Below are positions 18,522-27,162 of a stretch of DNA of 64,000 nucleotides, one piece after another (position 1 is the stretch's first letter; each line of letters opens with the position of its first letter). The stretch spans positions 2,356,001 through 2,420,000 of the forward strand of contig NZ_CP017916.1 of NCBI RefSeq assembly GCF_002119525.1. Reading direction: 5' to 3'. A program made the translations under genes and the position numbers. Source of the stretch: Vibrio syngnathi (GTDB taxonomy: Bacteria > Pseudomonadota > Gammaproteobacteria > Enterobacterales > Vibrionaceae). Under the pieces are notes generated by a model. The model searched no databases, was not told the DNA's origin, and worked only from the letters and a program-made list of their open reading frames with translations.

Positions 18522-20129
18522 TTATTTTCTATTTTTCCACGATTTACCAAATGCCAACTTATCTGAACCAAGAGCTAAGAACTCATTGTTTTTTATCAAC
18601 TTTTTGGTTTTATCTTTAAATCGATTGATCTTGTCTATCGAAATAAACACCTGTTTTTCAGTAGAAGAATATTCCTCAAAAATATCCTCAATTGCATGAT
18701 CTTCTATATTTGAGAACACTATCAAATCGTGAATCAAAGCTGGTAGATACGTTTTCTCCAAAATACTCATATCCAAGGAAACCATATTTGCATACGCCTT
18801 ACCTGTTCCTGAATCTTCGTTATGATCAAACTCATATCTGGTATCAAAAAATTTAATCTTAGGCGAAACCGGATCTCCCTTATAAAATTTCTTGATATAT
18901 TTTGACATGGTATTATTCAAATCACTTTCAATAAAAGAAAGCGACTTGGTATAACTTTCAATAATCTGTCCGGCAATCTCACCAACTTTACCATCAATTG
19001 TTGATTTTATTTCACGAAACCTAAGCTGATCGCGAATATCTTTTTCTTCAGATGATAGTTCAAGCATTTTATCAACTAAACCAGAAGGCTTTCCTACAAC
19101 CCTTGCAGACTCAAGTAATTTAGCTTCAACCGATTTTATTTCAAGCTCTAGAGATTTAATCTGTTCTTCCAACAAAGACTTTTCTTCTCTTAACTCAGCT
19201 TTTAGAATTTTGGTAATTCCTGAGTGGAATTGTTCAACTTTAGCTAACTTATCGATATCAACTTCAGGAAAGTATTCCTTAAGCTTTTCAAAATTCCTTT
19301 TATTAGCAGTGTTTCCGTAAGTTAGGTTGTCATCTGTTCTTTTAAGCCTATTTTTTAGAAAAAAAACACTGTTAACAAGCTCATCCTTCTCAGACTTAAT
19401 TTTTAGATTCTCTTCATTAATAATCTGGCTTGCATTTATAGAATAATTTTCTAGGCTTTCTTTTATTTTCGTAATTTCAGATTCAAGTTCATTTAACCTT
19501 GATTCACTTTTTGCCTTTTGTGGTTTAGTGAGCGACTTTATATAACCTTCATTGAAAGCGCCTTTAAGAACGCTTTTCTTCTTTTCTGTTGCAGATTTTT
19601 CTTTCTCTAGCTCTCTTAAAGAACCATACAGGGAATACAGTTTAAGTAAGCTAGGCTTTATACTTGAATAAGGTTCGTTAGGGAAAGAATTCAACGGTTT
19701 GTTTGGGTTATAATTGTCTTTCCCCCAAATTCTAAAAAATGGATTAACAGCGCCCCTAAAACTCGAACCGTAATCTGGAAAACGAAAGATTTCTTTAAGG
19801 AAAGATCTGTATTCATCTATCGATTTTTCAGGCCTGTCTTTCTCACTTAAAAATATAACAACCTTTGGGTCATTAGTGCTTCTCGAAAAGCTATACTTGA
19901 CATCATCAAAAGAAAAGTCCATCTCAACGGTTACAATGCCCACATTATCAATAACATCAGAGCATAGTTTTAAAAAATCGTCGCCTGCAAATGCAAAGTC
20001 CAAAAGCATTAAAACAGATGATTTACCTATAGAGTTTGCACCATCCTCAGGGCCTGTTAGTACATTCAATCCTGAGTTGAATTCCAGCTTTTCCTCAATT
20101 AACTGTGAGCATCGAATCTCTTTTAACAT
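18522..20129 (-). CDS. DUF2326 ATPase of an ABC-three-component (ABC-3C) system
   Basis: A 535-residue SMC/ABC-type ATPase. The Walker A-like GPEDGANSIGKSS is at about residues 27-39, a long coiled-coil hinge spans about 165-370, and the C-terminal DUF2326 region contains LPALIHDLIVFSNIED, whose Asp is in the Walker B position. In ABC-3C defence systems such an ATPase works with a small middle component and an effector. Here it overlaps the middle component by 7 nt and is last in a four-gene operon. Anti-phage function is inferred from family and context. Confidence 0.88.
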   Translation of the reverse strand: MLKEIRCSQLIEEKLEFNSGLNVLTGPEDGANSIGKSSVLMLLDFAFAGDDFLKLCSDVIDNVGIVTVEMDFSFDDVKYSFSRSTNDPKVVIFLSEKDRPEKSIDEYRSFLKEIFRFPDYGSSFRGAVNPFFRIWGKDNYNPNKPLNSFPNEPYSSIKPSLLKLYSLYGSLRELEKEKSATEKKKSVLKGAFNEGYIKSLTKPQKAKSESRLNELESEITKIKESLENYSINASQIINEENLKIKSEKDELVNSVFFLKNRLKRTDDNLTYGNTANKRNFEKLKEYFPEVDIDKLAKVEQFHSGITKILKAELREEKSLLEEQIKSLELEIKSVEAKLLESARVVGKPSGLVDKMLELSSEEKDIRDQLRFREIKSTIDGKVGEIAGQIIESYTKSLSFIESDLNNTMSKYIKKFYKGDPVSPKIKFFDTRYEFDHNEDSGTGKAYANMVSLDMSILEKTYLPALIHDLIVFSNIEDHAIEDIFEEYSSTEKQVFISIDKINRFKDKTKKLIKNNEFLALGSDKLAFGKSWKNRK

Positions 20130-20344
20130 TTTCTTATTTTCCCTAACTCAAGATCTACGTCAATTTCCCCAAGAATATATAGTGCATCTATTGCAAAAAT
20201 AAATTCATCCATTCCTAGAAATTTTCGCTTAGTGTTTTTATATAACTCCACAAGAAGTATCTCATCAAACTGCTCATCTAAAATGTACAACATCTTGAAA
20301 GTTATAGAGTTCTTAAATGATATTGTTTTGCTAGGGGTAATCAT
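20123..20344 (-). CDS. ABC-3C middle component (MC6-like)
   Basis: A 73-residue protein beginning MITPSKTISFKNSITFKML, like the small middle components that bridge ATPase and effector in ABC-3C systems, with a compact winged-helix-like pattern (FIFAIDALYILGEIDVD). It overlaps both neighbours (4 nt with the HNH gene, 7 nt with the ATPase), so all three are coupled. The subtype is given from resemblance and gene position. Confidence 0.75.
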   Translation of the reverse strand: MITPSKTISFKNSITFKMLYILDEQFDEILLVELYKNTKRKFLGMDEFIFAIDALYILGEIDVDLELGKIRKC

Positions 20345-21108
20345 GAATAAACCTCACAATTTTGAACAAAGAAGGATACGATTATTTCTGATACCTCAGT
20401 ACTCTCACAGTCAGTAACATTTTTAATCCAATCGGTTAAGGCTGAAAATATCTGAGTCTGATCTAGGTTTTTTTTCTTAAGTTTTAAATAATAGGTTTTA
20501 ACTTGGCTATAGATAGTGTCTGATGTATATGGCTCTCCTTTGTCTAACTCAGAGAACTTTGATTTTATATCAGTGTAAAAATACCTAACATTACTCTTTA
20601 TCTTTAGTTTCACTAACGCGTTTAATGTTTCATCAGACTTTGAATCGACAGTAATAGCATCTAATGATAATTCTTCTAATGCATCACCTGAAAATAAAAC
20701 CAATGACGCAATAACCTTATTAATCTCATCATCAATAGAATTATCGAACCAACTTTTTCGTAAATTAGATAAACGTTGAAGTTCTTTCTTTATACGCACT
20801 ATATCTCGGTAACCCTCGATAGTACGTGGGTTATCAAAGACCTTATGGCAGTCTCGACAAAGAGCAATCAAGTTTGATTCATCATCAACGTCTTCGCTTA
20901 GCCTTTCTTCGTCTTTTAGGAGATCAAGTTCATGAGGTCTCGGGCTGTTAGGATATATATGAGCAATTTCATAAAGCTTGGTCATTTGACCTTTGTTTTT
21001 TTTCATGAGTGGCTTGGTGCATTTAGGGCATATGCCGCCAACTTCATCAAAAAGAACAAGTCCCATGTTTTCTGTAGGCTTTTTTCTTTTAGAGTCTGAT
21101 TTAGCCAC
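20341..21108 (-). CDS. HNH nuclease effector of the ABC-3C system
   Basis: A 255-residue protein. The N-terminal zinc-binding HNH domain (residues 25-100) shows CPKCTKP, YEIAHIYPNSPRPHE, and DDESNLIALCRDCHKVFD, giving the H-N-H triad and a CxxC/CxxC pair. The remaining ~150 residues are helical and match the position of the ABC-3C C-terminal domain that recruits effectors. It probably cleaves DNA when released by the ATPase; that is inference. Confidence 0.85.
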   Translation of the reverse strand: MAKSDSKRKKPTENMGLVLFDEVGGICPKCTKPLMKKNKGQMTKLYEIAHIYPNSPRPHELDLLKDEERLSEDVDDESNLIALCRDCHKVFDNPRTIEGYRDIVRIKKELQRLSNLRKSWFDNSIDDEINKVIASLVLFSGDALEELSLDAITVDSKSDETLNALVKLKIKSNVRYFYTDIKSKFSELDKGEPYTSDTIYSQVKTYYLKLKKKNLDQTQIFSALTDWIKNVTDCESTEVSEIIVSFFVQNCEVYS

Positions 21109-21141
21109 TTAATTTCCTTATATCATTAAAATTGCACGCGT

Positions 21142-21798
21142 TTACGAATCAGCCTTGAAGGCTTTGTTAACTAGCTTGTCGTTGTAACCTGAAGATGGGA
21201 AAAACAAAATATCCTCTTCACGCGACTTAAGCCTATATTGTTCAGCTATGTATGGAATATCTGTGTCTTCTGGCAAATACTTTGATTCAATTGAAGAAGC
21301 GAATAAACCTACATCCTTTTCACTGAGGTTACCGCAAATATTCCTAACTGATGCCTTAATCTTATGCAATTCTTTATTCATTTCTTTGTCTGTAAGGTTC
21401 AACTTGGACTCTAGTCGCTCGATTGCTAATAATACTCGACGTATTTTGTCTGGATCACAGTGCTCTTTAGTTTTAGAAATAATGTCATGTTCTGATACGC
21501 CATTTTTTACCAATTGGCTTACTACTAACTCTTTAAATGTCTTCGCATCTTTTATCAGATAATCACAACCGGATCGAAATGAACCATATTGTCCAATTGC
21601 AAGGTAAATTGAACCAATTACGGCAAGATATACCTTAATGCTACCTTCATGTACTCTTACTATTATTTCGAGATCTTCTCCGTAGAGTAAGCTAGCGTAT
21701 TTTTTACCAATATCTTTAACATATTGCTCTGCTTCACGCTCTTCGATCTCGTAAAATGGGATATCTAAGTGTAAATACAATCCTGCTAGTCGTGCCAT
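21142..21798 (-). CDS. small membrane-segment protein, first gene of the ABC-3C operon
   Basis: A 218-residue protein of unknown function. The N-terminal ~50 residues contain LHLDIPFYEIEEREAEQYV, a hydrophobic hairpin follows at about 66-88 (VYLAVIGSIYLAIGQYGSF), and then helical regions with IRRVLLAIERLESKL. The next gene starts 33 nt downstream, so it is probably in the ABC-3C operon. Proteins of this layout occur beside other defence systems, but I cannot name the family. ABC-3C is normally three genes, so this fourth may be a membrane effector or adaptor. Confidence 0.7.
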   Translation of the reverse strand: MARLAGLYLHLDIPFYEIEEREAEQYVKDIGKKYASLLYGEDLEIIVRVHEGSIKVYLAVIGSIYLAIGQYGSFRSGCDYLIKDAKTFKELVVSQLVKNGVSEHDIISKTKEHCDPDKIRRVLLAIERLESKLNLTDKEMNKELHKIKASVRNICGNLSEKDVGLFASSIESKYLPEDTDIPYIAEQYRLKSREEDILFFPSSGYNDKLVNKAFKADS

Positions 21799-21899
21799 AA
21801 TTTTCCTTGCTAGTTAATGCTTTATAGACGGATTGTTTCGTATTTGCATTCCACCTATCTTGCAGTCATATGCTATGAGTCTCAAGGCGTATCAAACCA

Positions 21900-22030
21900 T
21901 TGTGTGAAACGGGAGGGGATTTCGGGGTAAAATGCGGAAGAATCCCGCATAAGTCTCTGCCACTTCATCGATTAAGTTTATTTGGTCTAATACAGTGCAC
22001 TTTAGGCGACTAGTTCGTAGGGGCTAAGAC
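21900..22030. promoter_or_regulatory. repeated leader with palindrome, copy 2
   Basis: Upstream of the ABC-3C operon, homologous to 16560-16680. The palindrome here reads ATGCGGAAGAATCCCGCAT (21932-21950); relative to copy 1 an A-T pair is replaced by G-C on both arms. An expression or assembly signal shared by two cargo units is likely. The leader is joined to hairpin repeat R2. Confidence 0.6.
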
Positions 22031-22032
22031 GG

Positions 22033-22111
22033 TTTGGGGCAGATCTGAGCTAGCTGGCACTTTTTAGAAAAGTGCCATAAGTAAAACTTCAGGTCTATGA
22101 AGCCTTTGGAC
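22033..22111 (-). repeat. cargo-spacer hairpin repeat, copy R2
   Basis: Near-identical to R1 (18342-18421). The stem GGCACTTTT / AAAAGTGCC is perfect, and TTGTCCAAAGGCTTCATAG is at the minus-strand 5' end. It lies between the HNH gene at 22318 and the ABC-3C operon. The spacer up to 22317 starts on the minus strand with GTATAACAAATAAGG, again attC-like. Confidence 0.8.
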
Positions 22112-22317
22112 AAAACCTTGTTACTATTTTCCTTGCCTGTGAATATTCGGATAAGTTCAGGTAGGGGAAGAGCCTCGAATGCCTTGAGCAAATCGTCCAG
22201 ACGACAGCCTGTTGGGTATCATCGCACAATCTCCATAAATAAGTGGCTTCGGGTTTGTTCAATACTTGGTTAATACGCAGGCCGCGCAGCGTTTTAACCT
22301 TATTTGTTATACATTTA

Positions 22318-23427
22318 TTAGCGACGGATTTGACTTATAAAGAATGGCATTAATTTTTCTTGTAAAAGACCAAGAAACTTATTGTGCTGTTCATCGGTTA
22401 ACTCGTCACCATATTCAGCGCCACAATTTTGAAAAGCGTATTGAACAGCTACATTTATGGCTCGATCTTTTTCTTTTTCGAAGTTGTTTCGTATTGCTGT
22501 AGGCATTATTTCATTCAATGCATTCTCAATACTTCCATTAGGTATAAGCTTGTAGTCATAGCAATCTCTAACATCTTGCCTAGAAACTTGAAGGTCAATA
22601 GTTAGTTCAATCTCTTTACCGTCTATAGGATTTAATGCGTAGATGTTTTCAAAAGAACTACCAGTGTAGCTATCCGATAAACATACCAGCATTCGTTTAT
22701 GTCCATAAAACTCAACGTAACCTAAGAGCATGTTGGTCTCAGGAACACCTTTAACATATATGCAGTGGAGTGGGATTCCCTTAGGCCTATTAACAATGGG
22801 ATCAGATGAATAAAAGTAACCAAAACAGGGTTCAGCATCATCGTTTAGCAGGTAATCGCGAGCAGCGGCACAATCGTTAAAATCAACACCAGCTTCCACA
22901 GCAAGAGCTAAGGTACTTTTGACTAAAGCTCTCCCTGCTTCCAGTCCCCCAAAAGACAAAGAAAAATTTATTGGCTCGGCTAAATACTCGGTGCTTTCTT
23001 GTATTTCAGGTTCAACTGTTAGATGGGAGTATTTCCTTTTGACTCCATTAAACATCCCCTCAGCTTCTTTCATGTTACGAGCACGAATTTGAATCCTAAC
23101 CCCAGAATCAGTCACATCTTCTTTAAACTCAGGCTTTGGTAGAGATTTAGTGCCATCATGATTTAGGATAATTTTGCTGCCGGATGTCGTTTCAAACGCT
23201 TCACTTGGAACCACTCCTCTTTCTCTACTGATACCAAACAATAAACCCAACGGGTTTAACTGGTTCGCAAGTTCTACATCCCAGTTTGAGCCAGACTCAC
23301 GATTGCACTGGTTACATATAAAATTAGTAATTTTCTTTCTGCCACCAAGAGCATTAGGAATTACGTGCTCTTTAGTATTGTTAGCCTCTGTAATGTCACA
23401 AGTACATAGAGCACATTTTATAGTCAA
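22318..23427 (-). CDS. HNH endonuclease family protein (island cargo)
   Basis: I choose the TTG at 23427 because AGGAGAG lies 5 nt before it; a longer frame opens at 23478 without a good site. This gives 369 residues. The N-terminal HNH-type zinc finger is CALCTCDITEANNTKEHVIP...GGRKKITNFICNQCNR, with two CxxC pairs, EHVIPNALGG and N. The remaining ~310 residues show no motif I recognise. Probably a DNA-targeting defence or homing-type nuclease; the partner is unknown. Confidence 0.8.
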   Translation of the reverse strand: MTIKCALCTCDITEANNTKEHVIPNALGGRKKITNFICNQCNRESGSNWDVELANQLNPLGLLFGISRERGVVPSEAFETTSGSKIILNHDGTKSLPKPEFKEDVTDSGVRIQIRARNMKEAEGMFNGVKRKYSHLTVEPEIQESTEYLAEPINFSLSFGGLEAGRALVKSTLALAVEAGVDFNDCAAARDYLLNDDAEPCFGYFYSSDPIVNRPKGIPLHCIYVKGVPETNMLLGYVEFYGHKRMLVCLSDSYTGSSFENIYALNPIDGKEIELTIDLQVSRQDVRDCYDYKLIPNGSIENALNEIMPTAIRNNFEKEKDRAINVAVQYAFQNCGAEYGDELTDEQHNKFLGLLQEKLMPFFISQIRR

Positions 23428-23941
23428 TTCATCTCTCCTGAGCGTTGGAAACGTATAACATTTTATTACTGTGAGCACCGTTTAATGCAGACATACCTGT
23501 CGAGCCTGAACATTCAGCGTCACTTGTCCTATTAACTCGCCACCATGCAGTGTAACCACCTGTTATAAAAAGAGTTATCATATGAAAAACCCAAAAGGCA
23601 GGTGCTAGTCACAAGTAATTTCAGTCACTGATACGGGAGTCAGATCTTTCTTTTTGCATACACATTATTTTTATCATGCACCTATGACGTGAGGAGAATT
23701 TGGTCACTACCCGCACTAGCTAGCTTTGGGGCACTTCTAAGTTATGAAGTGCCATTTATGACGGTTCTGGACATGAACGCGTTAGCGGCGCACAAAACGT
23801 GTCAAAAAAAGTAGATAGACATCTTTAGAAGATTCGAACTCTCGAGCACAAGCTGCCAAATTTAAATTTATTTAATATCAATAACTTAATTCCATTATAA
23901 TAATTAGCTTTGTACCAACTTTTTGAACAAGAAGAGCATCA
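23428..23941. other. spacer with hairpin repeat R3
   Basis: About 514 nt with no intact gene. It contains R3 (23716-23773) and, on the minus strand after the BRCT gene stop, AT-rich sequence and a short GTTCGAATC T-arm-like match near 23830-23850 with no tRNA around it. Confidence 0.55.
23716..23773 (-). repeat. cargo-spacer hairpin repeat, copy R3
   Basis: Diverged copy. The stem is GGCACTTC / GAAGTGCC (23730-23737, 23746-23753) with an 8-nt loop, flanked by CTAGCTAGC on one side and TTCTGGACATGA on the other, as in R1 and R2. The sequence of the stem has changed but pairing is kept. Confidence 0.6.
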
Positions 23942-24865
23942 CTAGCCATCACAAACCGTTAGTGCATTCCACAGTTCTTCATTAATAATTTCAATCTTGC
24001 GTCCTTCTTCGCGATAGGTTAAGACTGATTCAATTTTTCGACCATAACTCGTGAACCGCCAATCTCGACTCGCAACTGCACCAAGTACAAGTATATCAAG
24101 TCCCTTCACAACGTTGCCTTTTACTTGGGCGCCTAAAGACAAAGCTTTTTGCTCTTGAATCTTTCTTGAACCACTTAAAAACTTACCCGTAAAACAAACT
24201 TGTTTCCCCTTGAGACAAATTCGTCCTTCTTGAGTTGTCGAAAAATCAGCTGACATACCATAAGCAAGGCCTGTTTCCAGCAGAGATTGACCAGAAATAG
24301 CCTTGATAAGACTTAATAAGTCACATCTTTCACTATCATCAACAATCCCATCTTCCAGTATCATATCAAGACGCTTTTTTATTGCGTTTGCAGGCCACTT
24401 ACTAACAAGGTGTTTATCTTTACTAAGTAGCTTTGCTAGTTTTTCTATCTCTGCATCACATAAAGTGTCGTCAGCGCTTATACCACTTAGAAAACCAAGA
24501 AGATGATTGACTGTGCCTTCATAGCCACCATCTTCAAGGTCACCATAATTAAGTATGTCTTGCAGCATTTGCTGCATATCAATAAGTTCAGATGTTGTTA
24601 TCACACCGTCTTCTAAGATATCTTCTACTTGTTCATGAATATCAATGAAATCTCCATCTGTTAAGTTGAATACATCGTTATCCTTCCATGCACGAAGATA
24701 AACTTCCTCGAGTTCACTCAAATGCTTATCAGCATGAATACCATCCAGAATTCCTTTGAGTGTTAATATTGCTTTAGCTTTGTTTCGTTTGTAATTAAAC
24801 GTCAAAGTCTGAGGTTGTCCGTGGTGATCCAATACTGCTGTTGATTTAGCTGTCATATTATGCAA
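23942..24865 (-). CDS. TerB-like / BRCT domain protein (island cargo)
   Basis: A 307-residue protein. Residues 30-195 contain two similar acidic helical units, each with ILEDG (ILEDGVITTSELIDMQQML and MILEDGIVDDSERCDLLSL), like TerB/tellurite-type domains. Residues 215-300 form a BRCT domain: LKGKQVCFTGKFLSGSRK, AQVKGNVVKGLDILVLGAVASRDW, SYGRKIESV. BRCT domains of this type bind DNA ends or phosphopeptides. It is not a ligase (no nucleotidyl-transferase domain). A DNA-damage or defence role is inference. Confidence 0.8.
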   Translation of the reverse strand: MHNMTAKSTAVLDHHGQPQTLTFNYKRNKAKAILTLKGILDGIHADKHLSELEEVYLRAWKDNDVFNLTDGDFIDIHEQVEDILEDGVITTSELIDMQQMLQDILNYGDLEDGGYEGTVNHLLGFLSGISADDTLCDAEIEKLAKLLSKDKHLVSKWPANAIKKRLDMILEDGIVDDSERCDLLSLIKAISGQSLLETGLAYGMSADFSTTQEGRICLKGKQVCFTGKFLSGSRKIQEQKALSLGAQVKGNVVKGLDILVLGAVASRDWRFTSYGRKIESVLTYREEGRKIEIINEELWNALTVCDG

Positions 24866-25331
24866 CCTAATTAATTTAAACTAATAGCATACGGATAAAT
24901 ATCTCAACGTGATGAAATCATCAAGAGCAGATGTAACAATTGCCACGAAAAGTACTCGCAAAATATCGATTATGTTTACTACGTCAACTCTCAGCACCTT
25001 AACGAGATTTAACTAATTTCAAACGAGTACAGATGTATGGTTGTTTAACGCATATCTATAGTCATTTGGTATAACCAATCGACTGCACTCAAACTCAGGC
25101 CAAACAGTACCCGAAAAAGTTAGGTTCGCATTTCAGGTACACCACAATGAGTAGCACGTAAGAATTAAATTATTGTAATTCAGTTCCATATACATTTTGG
25201 GGCAGATCTGAGCTAGCTGGCACTTTTTGAGAAAAGTACCACGAGTAAAACTTCACTAGTCAGCCGAGATCCATTGACTCGTTGCTGGACAAAAATCGTT
25301 TAGCGGTATTGCTTTAAACCTTAATCTCTTG
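24866..25331. other. spacer with hairpin repeat R4
   Basis: About 466 nt with no gene; holds the BRCT gene's promoter region and R4. On the minus strand the sequence immediately after the 25332 stop is GCTAACAAGAGATTAAGG, an attC-like start. Confidence 0.5.
25197..25291 (-). repeat. cargo-spacer hairpin repeat, copy R4
   Basis: On the plus strand TTTGGGGCAGATCTGAGC, CTAGCTGGCACTTTTTG, AAAAGTACC (one stem mismatch) and GCTGGACA match R2 in order, with an insertion in the first stem region. Confidence 0.7.
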
Positions 25332-26225
25332 TTAGCAAGCCGCTATTTCATTTTTATTAATTGATGATAAATATGACAATTGAGTTGAACCAGTAGCATT
25401 ACGATGCTCTATCGTTTTTTCTGCCGTTAACTTAATGCTAGATACTAGACCGCCTACGACGTAGGCTCCTAACTGCGCAATCGGCTGCTCAAACATCAAA
25501 GCTGGACCAATACCGCCAAAAAATGAAGATTGACTAATCTCCAACGAGACTTTTCTATTTGCCAAGTCACAAATACCGAATTTTTCTTTACTAACTTTAT
25601 TCAAGTCTGATATCGCAGAAGACAACTGATTTACATAATAATCTTGAGCGGTAATTACATCTTGTGAATTGGTAATTTTCAGATACAGCCCTGTCAAAGT
25701 CGTATGTAATGCTGTCAATTCATCTGCGCGATTCATCTTAAAATCCAGAACCTTATCTAAAGGAATATCAGCTTTGGGGATTGGTAAACAATTTTTAAGC
25801 TCCATACGAGCAGTCATTTGCTCAACTTTGTGGTTGTCTGGTAAAAGTAATTTGTTACCATTTTGATGAATTGTCCACTGATTTGGTTCTTCTTTTAGCA
25901 AGGCCCCCATTTCTTGACTTGCAAGCTGAAAATGACGATTCATTACATATCGGGTTAATTCTTTAGATACTTCTTCTTGTGGTAAATTTCTTGCAACCCA
26001 ATCTGGGTTATGAGCTGTTCGCACTGACAAAATACCAGCATCACTCAATATCTGCTTCTCGTGATTAAAAACACAGCATATTGGTGGTGCATCAATTAGC
26101 ATAATGCGATCCCAATATAAACAGAAATAACGTAAATATTCAGGAGCGATATCAGCAGAAACATTTATTCTAGATTCTGTAATTTTGACGTCATAAGCAG
26201 ACATCACAATACCATTATTATTCAA
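25332..26225 (-). CDS. DUF6236-like protein of unknown function (island cargo)
   Basis: I choose the TTG at 26225 (GGAGGA 6 nt upstream) over a GTG at 26261, giving 297 residues. The segment DKVLDFKMNRADELTALHTTLTG (core LDFKMNRADELTAL) is characteristic of DUF6236-type proteins, and VVGGLVSSIKLTAEK near the end is a weak hydrophobic stretch. No catalytic motif is seen. The family assignment is from memory of this signature and is moderate. Confidence 0.6.
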   Translation of the reverse strand: MNNNGIVMSAYDVKITESRINVSADIAPEYLRYFCLYWDRIMLIDAPPICCVFNHEKQILSDAGILSVRTAHNPDWVARNLPQEEVSKELTRYVMNRHFQLASQEMGALLKEEPNQWTIHQNGNKLLLPDNHKVEQMTARMELKNCLPIPKADIPLDKVLDFKMNRADELTALHTTLTGLYLKITNSQDVITAQDYYVNQLSSAISDLNKVSKEKFGICDLANRKVSLEISQSSFFGGIGPALMFEQPIAQLGAYVVGGLVSSIKLTAEKTIEHRNATGSTQLSYLSSINKNEIAAC

Positions 26226-26261
26226 ATTATTTCCTCCATGGTTCCATAAGCTTGCTACCAC

Positions 26262-26358
26262 CTAACCTAAATTATTGCGCCATAAACACGAAACCCAACG
26301 ATGAAATGGAAAATGCCATGCGTTGGAGCTCACTCTTAAATACTTGTAAAATGGAGTA
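26262..26358 (-). repeat. attC-like site behind the 26359 HNH gene
   Basis: On the minus strand, after the HNH stop, TTTAAGAGTGAGCTCCAACG is followed by CATGGCATTTTCCATTTCA, a CGTTGGG block and GTGTTTATGGCGC. These are landmarks of Vibrio integron attC sites, with the 3' half shortened. Confidence 0.65.
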
Positions 26359-27162
26359 TTACATCTCCCAAAATACTGGCATTGCGTTAGATGTCTCAAT
26401 AACTGTCCCACTTTTTTTGCTGTTGCACGATTGGCAAAGAATTTGGAGGTTTGTCGGATCATTTACACCATTTTGAGCAATCGGAACGATATGATCGATA
26501 GCTACCTTACCATGTGTATGATAAACCGAAGATAAGTCCGTTTTGCAAAGAGCACAAAGCCCCTTTTCTCGACAAAACAGCGCCCTCTCAAGCCACTTGG
26601 GCCAGTAAGTATTTCTCTTACTTCGCTCGCCCATAGACTCTGCGACATTTATATTAAAGACCTTCATAGCTTCACGATCAGCGAAGAGTAACGAAAAGAC
26701 TTCAGTAACCAAGACGGGTACAAACTTATCTTGTACCAAAGGCTCAATATAGTCCCATGCATATTGGTACTTATATTCATCAATATGCTCTTCAGTTACT
26801 TCGACCGCCTCCTCGCTTTCTTCGTCTCGTAGTAACTCTTCAATGTAGCGATCTAATTCTTGATATTCTATTTGGTGAGACTCAAGCATTGAAAGTATTG
26901 GTAACACATCCTCAAACTCCCAACCGCCACCTTTAAAGTAGAAATTAAGATGGTCAACCACAACATACTCTATGTAATCATGGAGTAGAGTTCTTTTTTG
27001 TGGCTTAGTCACCTGTAACTCAACATCTTCTGCTACTTCTAACGGATCAATTGCATAATCGCGTTCAAAAATAGCTTTTCTAACTTTATCTGCAAAACCG
27101 TATGACTCGCTAAATTTGAACGTATGACACTTTTCCAGAATACTGCTCATTAGCTCCTCCAT
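26359..27162 (-). CDS. HNH endonuclease (island cargo)
   Basis: A 267-residue protein with a canonical C-terminal HNH domain (about 195-255): LFCREKGLCALCKTDL, KVAIDHIVPIAQNGVNDPTNLQ and LCQSCNSKKSG, giving two CxxC pairs, DHIVP and N. The N-terminal ~190 residues are acidic and helical with no recognised fold. Typically such proteins act as defence nucleases; the target is unknown. Confidence 0.85.
   Translation of the reverse strand: MEELMSSILEKCHTFKFSESYGFADKVRKAIFERDYAIDPLEVAEDVELQVTKPQKRTLLHDYIEYVVVDHLNFYFKGGGWEFEDVLPILSMLESHQIEYQELDRYIEELLRDEESEEAVEVTEEHIDEYKYQYAWDYIEPLVQDKFVPVLVTEVFSLLFADREAMKVFNINVAESMGERSKRNTYWPKWLERALFCREKGLCALCKTDLSSVYHTHGKVAIDHIVPIAQNGVNDPTNLQILCQSCNSKKSGTVIETSNAMPVFWEM

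Noticed and set aside
23830..23850. GTTCGAATC T-loop-like match
   Set aside because: No cloverleaf can be drawn around it.
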